DNA of 64,000 bases from Anadara kagoshimensis (lineage: Eukaryota; Mollusca; Bivalvia; Arcoida; Arcidae): contig CM037871.1 of assembly GCA_021292105.1 (NCBI GenBank), positions 38,875,182 through 38,939,181 of the forward strand, given 5' to 3'. Below are positions 22,173 through 31,112 of this stretch, piece after piece (position 1 is the stretch's first letter; every line of letters starts with the position of its first letter). The notes under the pieces were generated by a model. It was not told the origin of the DNA. It ran no database searches and was given only the letters and a program-made list of their open reading frames with translations. The position numbers and the translations under genes are program-made.

Positions 22173-22349
22173 CAGTCAAACCTGCCTTAAAGACCACCTC
22201 ATATAAGGACACCTGCTTTTAATGGCCAGTGAAATTTAAGCCCAATTCTTCTTTATTCATGTTATTTGAACCTATATATAAGGACCACCTGCCCATTAAG
22301 GCCACTTTTACTGGTTCCCTTAGGTGGCCTTTATAGACGGGTTTCACTG
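22173..22349. mobile_element. 177-bp MITE (CAGT..AACCTGCC ends) in TA
   Basis: CAGTCAAACCTGCCTTAAAG at the left and ACGGGTTTCACTG at the right, flanked by TA at 22171-22172 and 22350-22351. Closely matches 26907-27086 (ATTTGAACCTATATATAAGG, CATTAAGGCCACTTTTACTG). Tc1/mariner-type by its TA target. Confidence 0.82.
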
Positions 22350-22359
22350 TATATTGTGT

Positions 22360-23160
22360 TGTTTTAATATGCAAGACACATACATGTTCAGCTTTAAGGA
22401 TGGAGAAATTACTATCAGGATAGGTTATCCAGAGAAAAGAATCAAGAATTTTTGTGTTCATATCTTATTTCAATTAGCCCTCAAATTTGAAGTTTTATCT
22501 AGTGAGGTCATCAAAGTCATTCAAGCGGGTGAATACATCACATTATTTTTGCACTTACTATCAGGAACTTATACAGAAGCCGAGAATAAATCTTACATAA
22601 CGCTAATGAAAACCAGCAAGATCCCTCGTAAAACGGTTACGGAATTTTAATTTTGATATCACAGAGCTAATTAACAAGTCCTGTTTACGTTTTTCCACAC
22701 TTAAAAAGACAATAAATTTAACTTGAAATTTAAAAACAGATTCTAATTTTTATCTCTTGAGTTCAAATATCAATTGTAGCATGGCTTCAATGCAAGGGGG
22801 ATGCATTTCACATGCATTTTCAACAAGGGTATTATATACTTCAGGTGGGACGGTAAAACCAATGTAATCTTTTTAATTACGAAGTTTTGCTTGTTAAACG
22901 TGAAAAGTTTCACTTAAAAATGTAACATAATCACATATAAATTATACATTAGATTAAAAATCAAATTAATTTTAGATATTTATAAAAATTGAGAAAAGGA
23001 ATTTACAAAAAATTTAAATTTTGAGTTAAATAATGTCACATTCTTGAACCTCTTCCCATTATACATCTGTGTATGTACCCTTTTTTCTTATAAGCATTTA
23101 CATATAGAATTCAATACCACAAATGGTTATCTGCATGCAAATTCTTCATTAGGTCCATGG
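22360..23160. other. No recognised gene
   Basis: A plus-strand open frame (22324-22650, 108 codons) begins in the MITE and has no family I know, no signal peptide and no clear splice context; I do not call it a gene. The rest is AT-rich. Confidence 0.4.
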
Positions 23161-23164
23161 TAAA

Positions 23165-23350
23165 GTGGAATGTAGTAATTCATTCCAGTTCAAGATTCTT
23201 TCAATTATTATGGAGGCTGTTAGTTCAAGAATAGTACAGTACCTGGAGAAAACCACCAATTTTTAGCAAGCAAATTAAATGACAAACTTTTTCATATTAG
23301 GATTTGTACCAAGTGGGATTCAAACCTATGCAGTGAGGGGTGCTGTTATC
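23165..23350 (-). repeat. SINE-like element, second family, diverged
   Basis: Contains CCAGTTCAAGATTCTTTCAA, CCTGGAGAAAACCACC and GTGGGATTCAAACCTATGCA in the family order. Confidence 0.5.
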
Positions 23351-23508
23351 AGGGATTAAGATAAGCAGGGGTCCCGAGTACCCAATGGCTCCTAAAAATA
23401 AGTCTGGGCCCCTAAATTTTACAGATTTCAGCTATTTATTACTATAACAACTGTTTTTGGAAGTGAGCTGGGTTCCTAATTCAAAATAGTTAAGCTTCAT
23501 CCCTGTGT
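23351..23508. repeat. Possible MITE with CAGGGAT ends
   Basis: CAGGGATTAAGATAAGC at the left and GTTAAGCTTCATCCCTG at the right are imperfect inverted repeats of about 17 bp. Class unknown. Confidence 0.45.
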
Positions 23509-23764
23509 TTTCCAAAATGTGTGCTTAAGTTCACTTGGCCGCCAAGGTCCCTACAAACATAGTAAAGCTCAAACAGTATATACTAAGTTTGTGAGTGAGG
23601 ATGGTTGATTGATCGATGGGTTGGAATAAAATTTTATTTCCAAGTTAAGATTATTTTATACATGTATATATTTACACTGTCAGTATGGAAAAGTTAAGAA
23701 AACAAAAGTTACCACGAGAAAAATATCAAATTCATAACAGTGCATTGTGAGAGATAAATAATAT

Positions 23765-23830
23765 TTTACAGTAAAACCTCATATAAATTTGCCACTTCAC
23801 ATATTGCCGCAGTATTTTTAAGTCCCAAAG
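23765..23830. mobile_element. MITE left-end fragment (CAGTAAAACCT family)
   Basis: TACAGTAAAACCTCATATAA followed by ATTTGCCACTTCACATATTG. No right end found. Confidence 0.5.
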
Positions 23831-23944
23831 TATTTCAAATACTAATTAGTCTTCCTAGATTGATCTCTACTTGACTAAACAAATGATCACATTGAATCAA
23901 GGTTTATCTGCTAGTTAAAATGAATAAATAGTTATAAAATTCCC

Positions 23945-24340
23945 TTTCCCGATGCTGGGAATTGAACCCTGGTCACCGGTTTGTATAGCGAGCACTCTAC
24001 CGTTTCACCTAAAAAGGTATACCCTAGGTTAGACGGTAGTAACGTCTCTTAACTGTACACAGTACATAATATACTATGTAGCTATATCGCTGCACTCAGT
24101 CAACAGTCCTGGGTTAGAGTCCCAATTTGGCTACAGCATCTATTTCATTTTCTGTTATATTGGGGGCAATTCTGACCTTGGGAATTGTCCGACAAACAGA
24201 ATGGTCACAGGGCGGAAAATTTTTTTAATTCAAGGTAGTTGAATTAAGAAATTGAAGGGAAGAAATGTGGCAGATAAGGGTTTGATAAGTGGCTGGTTAG
24301 CTAATTCTGTAGAGCATCCTGGTTTGGCCCCTGCATTTTT
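23945..24340. repeat. tRNA-like SINE fragments, third family, rearranged
   Basis: On the minus strand 23950-24020 has an A-box-like AACGGTAGAGTGCTCGC and a B box GGGTTCAATTCCC. On the plus strand 24080-24137 has GGGTTAGAGTCCC, and 24283-24325 has GGTTAGCTAATTCTGTAGAG. None folds into a clean tRNA by eye. Confidence 0.5.
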
Positions 24341-24349
24341 CCCTTTCCT

Positions 24350-25225
24350 GTCAAATGTTTATTGTATGTAAGAAAACTTAACAATCAAGATATTGAAGGT
24401 CTGACTGCAATATAGCTGGGGATAATTAAAACATAAAATGATACAGATATTCAACATGCAGGTTAGTTAAATCAAACTTATCACAGTTATCCAATCATTT
24501 GATGAATTCTGCCAATGAAAAAGCTATATAATGTAAGATATATCATATTTCCTGTAACAAAAGTATTGGCTTTGTACAAAAACATACATATCAGAAAAGA
24601 ACAGAAATCCAATATGCTTGAGGCCTGATAAAATCGTGCACATTGTGCATTATCAGCAATGAAATAACCAACAAGTACCTCCTTACCTGGAACTTCTTGT
24701 CAGGTATAAACATTAACTGATGGTTAAAATTTGTTAACTTTTAAACTTTTTTGTACAGAAATATTTGATACTTGGTATAACATTACATTTATTTAGTTCT
24801 GTTTATGTTGAGAGGTACAAGTAAATGTTTTATTTGAATGGCAAACATCACCTCTACAAGATTTTTATATGCAGTTTTAAGTGTAAATGTCATTAACATT
24901 ATTAATTGCATTTTAATGAGATTGCTATGGCAAACTTTTTTTTCTGAATTTTTGGAGTTTTTTTTAAAATTCAATTTTGAATTATTGCTTAAAAGATTAA
25001 TTACATAATTGGAATTCCTGTTACTATTTTCAGATTTTTTTCTCAAAATTCTGTAAATAACCAGTAATTTATATATCATATTCAAGTGTACCTGTATTTA
25101 CACAATCAGAATACACCTGACAACCTTTTAGCAAGGTGTAAATGTACCGATAAAGAGTACATTTATTGATTTAGTAAAATTGTTTACTATTCTACTTAAT
25201 TGTTATGCATAGTCAATACTTAAAT
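24350..25225. other. No recognised feature
   Basis: AT-rich; the minus-strand open frame at 24789-25085 is Asn/Lys-rich low-complexity translation. Confidence 0.4.
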
Positions 25226-25230
25226 TAACA

Positions 25231-25566
25231 ACCACTGCAGTATCTCAGTCTTGTAGAGTGGGAGGTCATGGGTTCGAGCCCAGACCGGGTCTGACCCAAG
25301 ACTTGAAAGTGGGTAGTAATTGTTCTTTCGCCATGCACTCTGCATTACCAAAAATGAAAGTCACGGTTCTTTAAGATGGGAACTTAAAATAAACAAGGTC
25401 CAGTGTAACAGTGGGTCTGACACGATAGAGAACCCTGCTGTATAATGCCATCAGCCCAACGCACAGGCACAATTTCTGCACCTTTGCCTATAGCTGGCGA
25501 TGTCTCAATGAAGTGAAATATTCTTGACTGGGATGTTAAACACCATTACTCAAATCACTCACTCAA
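25231..25566 (+). repeat. tRNA-derived SINE, full length
   Basis: Head GCAGTATCTCAGTCTTGTAG-AGTG (A box) and GGGTTCGAGCCC (B box). The body runs from GACCCAAGACTTGAAAGTGG through GCCTATAGCTGGCGATG to the 3' end CTTGACTGGGATGTTAAAC-ACC. About 335 bp. Confidence 0.9.
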
Positions 25567-25961
25567 CTACTTTATGGTTATACATACTCAATACATACAT
25601 GTATACTGTAAACCAACTCTTATTCAGGGATACTAACCAAAACCATTTTCTCAACTATTAACTTTCACTATATCAACTTTAGCTGAATATCTGGTATAAA
25701 TAACACCATTTTCAATAACAAGAAATTGTGACTATTATTTTCATGATAATTTTGTCCTGGCAAAACATGAGAAAGATAATTGCAGGCATATAAATATATA
25801 GGCATGAAGTATTCATTGCATTTAAGAAAGCTTTGAGCTACAAAGCCAAGGTACTTACCCAATGTTGGCTAAAAATGGTCCATATATAGTTTTTAAGTTA
25901 AAGCATCAATTTTATCCATTGTCATTTACTAATTTTACTGATTTTACCACAACAATGAAAG

Positions 25962-26290
25962 AGTTGAGTAATGGTGTTTAACATCCAAGTCAATAATATA
26001 TCATTTATATCAAGGCATCACCAGCTATAGGCGAAGGTGCAGAAATTTTGCCTGTGTGTTGCGCTGATGGCATTATACAGAAGGGTTCTTTATTGTGCCA
26101 TGCCTACCGTGACATGGGACCTCGTTTAAGTTCCCATCCGAAAGAACCATGACATTCATTTTGTATGAGTGCTTGGCGAAAGAACGGTCACTAACCACTT
26201 TCAAGTCTTGGATCAGACCAGGTTGGGGTTTAAACCCACAACCTCCCACTTACTGAGCGAGTACTCTACCAACTGAGCTACTGCAGTGGT
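25962..26290 (-). repeat. tRNA-derived SINE with target duplication
   Basis: Full reverse copy ending with CTACCAACTGAGCTACTGCA. Flanked by CACAACAATGAAAG (25948-25961) and CACAATAATGAAAG (26291-26304), a 14-bp duplication with one mismatch, which shows retroposition. Confidence 0.92.
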
Positions 26291-26337
26291 CACAATAATG
26301 AAAGAACTAAAACAAGTACAATACTAAAATTTAGAGT

Positions 26338-26690
26338 GGAGTTGATTGAAGTGATGATGTTTTCATATCCAAGTGAAGATTACTTTGCTTAAATCAAGGC
26401 TGTAAGTTCTGGGATGATGGAGGAGACTGGAGTACCTGGAGAAAAACTGATCAATCTTCAACAATCAAACTGACAAATTTTCTCACACTAGAATTTTTAT
26501 AGGTGGCGTTTTAGACTAAATGATCACCCTTGGATGGTGGAGAAAACTGAATCAGTCTGAAAAACATGATTTTTGACAAACAATCTGACAAATTTTCTTG
26601 CACCAGGATCGTTCTGACTGTACACAATTTTAACCTAGAGTGTAAGAAGCACTATGATCAATAGTCAGTACCGTAGTTTAGTACCACTTT
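26338..26690 (-). repeat. SINE-like element, second family, with internal duplication
   Basis: GGTTCTGGGATGATGGAG-like and CCTGGAGAAAAACTGATC blocks, then a second TTGGATGGTGGAGAAAACTG and CTGACAAATTTTCT pair, so the middle part is duplicated. Confidence 0.6.
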
Positions 26691-26811
26691 GCCAACACTG
26701 TCCAAAAATTAAGAAATACCTACATGTACACTTGTAGTTCAAAAACAAGCATCTTTTTGTACTACTATTGGTACCCACTCAATCAAATACTAATACAGTT
26801 CAGTTCAGATA

Positions 26812-26835
26812 GACAGACAGACAGACAGACAGACA
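26812..26835 (+). repeat. (GACA)n microsatellite
   Basis: Six GACA units in a row. Confidence 0.95.
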
Positions 26836-26852
26836 TTCACTAACAAAGTGAT

Positions 26853-27270
26853 GAGCCAAAATATATGCAGAAGCTTGCATGTCTTTTTTTTGCACTAAAT
26901 CAAATACAGTCCAACCTGCCTTAAATGCCACCTCTATATAACGATCACCTGCTTATATAGGCCAGTAGAATTGTATCCCAATTGTTCTTTTCTCATATTA
27001 TTTGAACCTGTATATAAAGGCCTACTGCCCATAAAGTTCATGTTTACTGGTTCCCCTTGGGTGGCTTTTATTGACAGGTTTTACTGTACACCTATGGAGT
27101 TTAGTTTAGACAGGTATTCACTACTACAACCAGAATAAAGTGATGAACCAAAATATATGCAGAACCTTGCATGAATCAAATACACTTATGGCAGAATTTA
27201 GTTTAGGCATGTACTCACTACCACAACCAGTAGTAAAGTGATGCTCCAAAATATACACACTTACAGTGGT
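26853..27270 (+). repeat. Local triplication interrupted by a MITE
   Basis: AAAGTGATGAGCCAAAATAT with TATGCAGAAGCTTGCATG recurs at 27138-27171 and, shortened, at 27235-27260. The first copy is interrupted by the MITE at 26907-27086. Confidence 0.8.
26907..27086. mobile_element. 180-bp MITE (CAGT..AACCTGCC ends) in TA
   Basis: CAGTCCAACCTGCCTTAAAT and GACAGGTTTTACTG ends, TA on both sides (26905-26906 and 27087-27088). The neighbouring repeat unit at 27172-27200 keeps the empty site AAATACACTTATGG. Confidence 0.88.
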
Positions 27271-27484
27271 AATGATTGTAACAGTTGTAAATTTTCTGGA
27301 GTATTTACTACTTGTAAAAAATTAAGCTCCGTCAACACGGCGACAAATCAATTTATTACAGTACTTAATGTAAGGTGTTGTGTACACATCTACAAACACA
27401 ATTTCTAACACTGTTGATTGACTTTCAATGTTACTTAAAGGAATCACTAATCTGTTTTATACAAGTTAGAAAAAAAGTGGAAAG

Positions 27485-27665
27485 AGGGGAGTGATGGTGC
27501 TTTTTATATGTTCCAATCAGGATTCTTTCATTTATATTGAGGTGGTGAGTTCTTGGATGACAGGGGAAATAACAGCGCTTTGGCAAAGAAACTGGGGAAA
27601 TTTCCTCACACTGGGATCCATTCATGTTCCACTGTGATGCATAAACTGGCACTTTACATCACACA
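27485..27665 (-). repeat. SINE-like element, second family
   Basis: TTATATTGAGGTGGTGAGTT, CTTGGATGACAGGGGAAAT and CCTCACACTGGGATCC in family order. Confidence 0.55.
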
Positions 27666-27840
27666 GCTACAGGGGCTTCAGAAATTAGAAGCAAACCATA
27701 AATTTTTACATACATTATAAATTTTGATGCAAGGTTTTATGCATTGATACTTCTTTAGGTGACTGTGGGACAATTAAGGTCAATAAGTTTCAAAACTATG
27801 ATAGAGCTTCATGCTTTGATGCTGAAGATTAAAGCTTCTA

Positions 27841-27905
27841 AGGTTCGAACCCATGACCTCCCACATATGGTAAGAACACTCTGTCAACTGAGCTACTATA
27901 TTAGT
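27841..27905 (-). repeat. SINE head fragment (tRNA-like)
   Basis: GGTTCGAACCCATGACCTCC (B box region) and CTGTCAACTGAGCTACTAT (A box region). Only the tRNA-related head is present; not a functional tRNA, because no acceptor stem forms. Confidence 0.65.
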
Positions 27906-27959
27906 TAGAATAGAGCTACATCCCTGATGCTATATATGGAGTTTTAAAAAACTGATGCT

Positions 27960-28285
27960 TTTGGTTCATGGCATGAAGATCTCACTACTTTTGGTCACTC
28001 ACTCAGTGACCTTGAATGTAGGTCAAGGTCATTCAGATTCATAAAATTCTTAAAGTTTCATTTTTTAATATTGTGGGTTAATTTGCTCCTGATCATAAGG
28101 CAAGGTCAACACATTTTGTAAATTTGTAAGAGCTTTCGTTGACTAAGGAACATCCATGTCAAATTTCACTATTTTTGACTGACTAGTTTTAGAGAAGGAG
28201 GTGAAAATGTGAAAAAGTTTATGATGCATGAAACACACCACAAAACCACAAGAAGGCGTCTTTTTGGCTCTGGTGAGCCAAAAAT
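27960..28285 (+). repeat. TGACCTT-rich interspersed repeat
   Basis: CAGTGACCTTGAATGTAGGT, CAAGGTCATTC and the end GGCTCTGGTGAGCCAAAAAT, which parallels GGTCAGGTGAGCTAAAAAT at 3130-3150. Left end not found. Confidence 0.55.
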
Positions 28286-28379
28286 ATAAAAAAATCAAAA
28301 CTTGCATCTCTATGACAATAGCATATAACAGGTGATGTGATCATCATTTTACAAAAATTTACAATTTTATTGTGATGCT

Positions 28380-28556
28380 CTCACTCTCTCTTTTTGGAAA
28401 AAAAGACCTAAAACCCAATGTTCCATGTTACATTAGGCATAGCATGCTAAAGAAGTGTACATTACCCTGCGCACACTGTGATGCCACTTCATCTACAGCT
28501 GATGATGTCATGATATAAGTAAAAAATTCTTGACTGGGATGTAAACCCAATTCAAT
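28380..28556 (+). repeat. SINE 3' half followed by (TC)n
   Basis: GCTAAAGAAGTGTACATTAC, CAGCTGATGATGTCATGATA and CTTGACTGGGATGTAAACCC; the 3' end runs straight into a CT microsatellite. Confidence 0.65.
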
Positions 28557-28584
28557 CTCTCTCTCTCTCTCTCTCTCTCTCTTT
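28555..28584 (+). repeat. (TC)n microsatellite
   Basis: Pure CT tract directly after a SINE 3' end. Confidence 0.95.
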
Positions 28585-28599
28585 ACTCTCTGGAAAAAA

Positions 28600-28701
28600 C
28601 CCCTTCAAAACCAATGTTCAATGTTATGTTAGGCATATTTAACATGCTAAAGAATCCTCCCATGATGTCTTTTCTTGACTGGGACATAAAACCCAATTCA
28701 A

Positions 28702-28702
<1 letters not shown>
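28600..28702 (+). repeat. SINE 3' half, second adjacent copy
   Basis: Same 3' domain (AACATGCTAAAGAATCC, CTTGACTGGGACATAAAACC) with internal deletion, again ending in CT repeats. The pair is probably a duplication of SINE tail plus microsatellite. Confidence 0.6.

Positions 28703-28750
<48 letters not shown>
28703..28750 (+). repeat. (CT)n microsatellite, 46 bp
   Basis: Second CT tract after the duplicated SINE tail. Confidence 0.95.
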
Positions 28751-28752
<2 letters not shown>

Positions 28753-28829
28753 GATTGGTAGATACCCTCACTAGAGTAAATAATAAGTAATAATTTGTGT
28801 TTAAGTACTGCACAGTATGAAATTGACAA

Positions 28830-29193
28830 GTCATAAATTACAAAAATTATACATATGGGTGTGAATGTATTTCAGTACCCTAACTCAAATATTTGAAATA
28901 TTATCACAGTTTTACATGCTAACTAATGAGAAACTAATCTGTCTTAAACTTTAAGTACATATTAAATTCACAAACATATTACCCATTAGTCAAAGATGTT
29001 CATAAATCATGTTTATTTTGTAGAAGAACAATGTACATGTATACTGCCCTGTGTGCTGGGAAGTATATATGTCAATTCACTGTCCATGGTGTATGCATTT
29101 AAAAGATAACATTATGGGTCACATGTACTTGTAGATGGCTCTTTATAAATGAAATATGCAAATTAGAAGCTAATTTTAGTCATTTTAAAAACA
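28830..29193. other. No recognised feature
   Basis: AT-rich unassigned sequence. Confidence 0.4.
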
Positions 29194-29209
29194 ATCTTCA
29201 ATTAAAAAG

Positions 29210-29533
29210 TATAACACTGTGGTAACTCAGTTGGTAGAGTGATCACCCATATGTGAGAGGTTGTGGGTTCAAACAACAGGGTTTAACCAAAGACTTGAAA
29301 GAGGGTAGAAACTGTTCTTTCACTAAGCACTCTGCATTGTGAAATGAAAGTCACAGTTCTTTAGAATGGCGAGGTCCTGTGTCTTAGTAGGTGTGTCATA
29401 AAAAAAAAACCTGCTGTATAATGCATTCAGCGCAACACACAGGCAAAATTTCTGCATCTTGGCCTATAGCTGGCAACATCTAGATATAAGTGAACTATTC
29501 TTGACTGGGACATTAAACTTTATTACTAAACTC
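29210..29533 (+). repeat. tRNA-derived SINE with target duplication
   Basis: A box TAACTCAGTTGGTAGAGTG and B box GGGTTCAAACAAC, full body, 3' end CTTGACTGGGACATTAAAC. Flanks ATCTTCAATTAAAAAG (29194-29209) and ATCTCCAATTAAAAAG (29534-29549) are a 16-bp duplication with one mismatch. Confidence 0.92.
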
Positions 29534-29644
29534 ATCTCCAATTAAAAAGATCTGGGCCAATAACAGCAATACTGTCATACTGTGTGTGGATTAAAGATCT
29601 CTATGTGGAGTAAATCAAAATATGTTCATACCAACCTGAGACCA

Positions 29645-29765
29645 ATTGCACAAAGCACAATTTAAGTTAACCAATAATTAAACCATAATTAGCACAACAA
29701 TACATGATTTGCTAATTATGGTTAAATTCATGATTAACTTTAATTTACCTTTGTGAAATTTGAGC
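29645..29765. mobile_element. Palindromic MITE-like hairpin
   Basis: Two arms of about 40 bp (AAAGCACAATTTAAGTTAAC.. and ..AACTTTAATTTACCTTTGTG) around CAACAATACATGATTT. It could fold almost completely; class unknown. Confidence 0.6.
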
Positions 29766-29919
29766 CCTGCCATCATCCGGCATCAAAATGGCCATCAAAT
29801 TATGTCATAAACATATAAAGTGCAAATTAAATTCTGATTTGGTCATAGATATTGGAAATGGAAAGTTGAATCTGCTTTTTGTAAGTTTATATGAAAGAAA
29901 ATTTGGTATACAAAAAACT

Positions 29920-30313
29920 TCAAAGCATTGCCATCATTTGTTCAATCAGATTTTAGAGTTTGGCAACAAAAGGAAGGTGGGAGAGAGAGAGAGACTTGTA
30001 AAGAATAACATAAAAAAAATAGACTCTTGGAATTTGTGAGTGAGAAATGGTTTTTAATGTCCAAGTCATGAATATTTCACTTATATCGAGATGTCACCAG
30101 GTATAGGCGAAGGTGCAGAATTTTGCCTATTCCTTGCGCTGATGGCAAAGAACAGTCACTACCTACTTTCAAGTCTTGGGTCAGACCCGGTCAGGGTTCA
30201 AACCCATGACCTCCAACTTATGGAGGGAGCACTCTACCAACTAAGCTACCACAGTTGTCCTACTGTGGTGGTAAGTGAGGTGGCAATGTTATTGAAGGGT
30301 TTTACTGTACCAC
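29920..30313. mobile_element. MITE (CAGTAAAACCTYRATTCA family) split by a SINE
   Basis: The left part has TTGCCATCATTTGTTCAATC and AATAGACTCTTGGAATTTGT; the right part (30263-30313) has GTGGTGGTAAGTGAGGTGGC and AGGGTTTTACTGTA. The SINE at 30038-30262 lies between them. Confidence 0.7.
30038..30262 (-). repeat. tRNA-derived SINE with internal deletion
   Basis: Has the 3' domain and the head (CTACCAACTAAGCTACCACA) but lacks about 100 bp between GCGCTGATGGCA and AAGAACAGTCACTACC. Confidence 0.85.
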
Positions 30314-30319
30314 AAAAAG

Positions 30320-31110
30320 TGTGCAACAATAAAAGAAAAAAATAACTTTCAATTGAAAAAGGAAGAAATGTTAAATTAAAGTTCCACATTTATATCAAAG
30401 GTGTAGCTAAATAAAAGAACAATGCTTTGTATTAAGATCTACCACAATAAATCAAATGAATCAATTTCATCGTTAAGATAAGAAATAAAGTGCAATGTAA
30501 CAGTTATAAAAAAGACTGTAAATGTTAAAATACAAATCCTCCATGTTACATCGGAGTGATAAATTTAAGTAAGGTGTAACTGTGTAAAATAACAACGCCT
30601 TGTATTACATTATCTTTGACTACTAATTAACAGATACAAGACAGAGGACTCTGAGTATTGTGTTTTAATCTATCAGTACAACATGCTGCTTTAAGAATCA
30701 ATGTCTTGGCATGATTTCCGAGATGACATGCCATTACCACAATAGATGTGTTGTATTAGAACCTGTATAAAACATGCTGTTCTATGTTATTTTTAACATT
30801 TAGACAATAACCAGAAATAAGTAAAAACAAAAACTTACAAATTTCCTTGACAACATGCTGAATTTAATTTGAAATGTAATATATTTCACATGGGCATTCT
30901 TTGCAGTTACGTAAGACAACATTATAGGAATTAAGATTAACAAAATGTCAAAGATAAAGTGGGAACAATCTGTATTGTTGTGTAGTAAACTTAAAACAAT
31001 GTCCAAATGGACAATTAAACCCCTTGCCTTGACAAATAGGCTGATATAGAGTATGAAAATAAATTTATAAAACATTTAGGAAACAAAGTGTATCTGATAC
31101 ATCTTGGTAT
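30320..31110. other. No recognised feature
   Basis: AT-rich, with loosely repeated phrases around AATAAAAGAACAATGCTTTG. Left flank of the minisatellites. Confidence 0.4.
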
Positions 31111-31112
31111 AC

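Noticed and set aside
22324-22650. 108-codon plus-strand frame as a possible exon
   Set aside because: It begins within a MITE, has no known domain, no clear splice sites and no codon bias that sets it apart.
24789-25085. Asn/Lys-rich 98-codon minus-strand frame
   Set aside because: AT-rich low-complexity translation with no motif or splice context.
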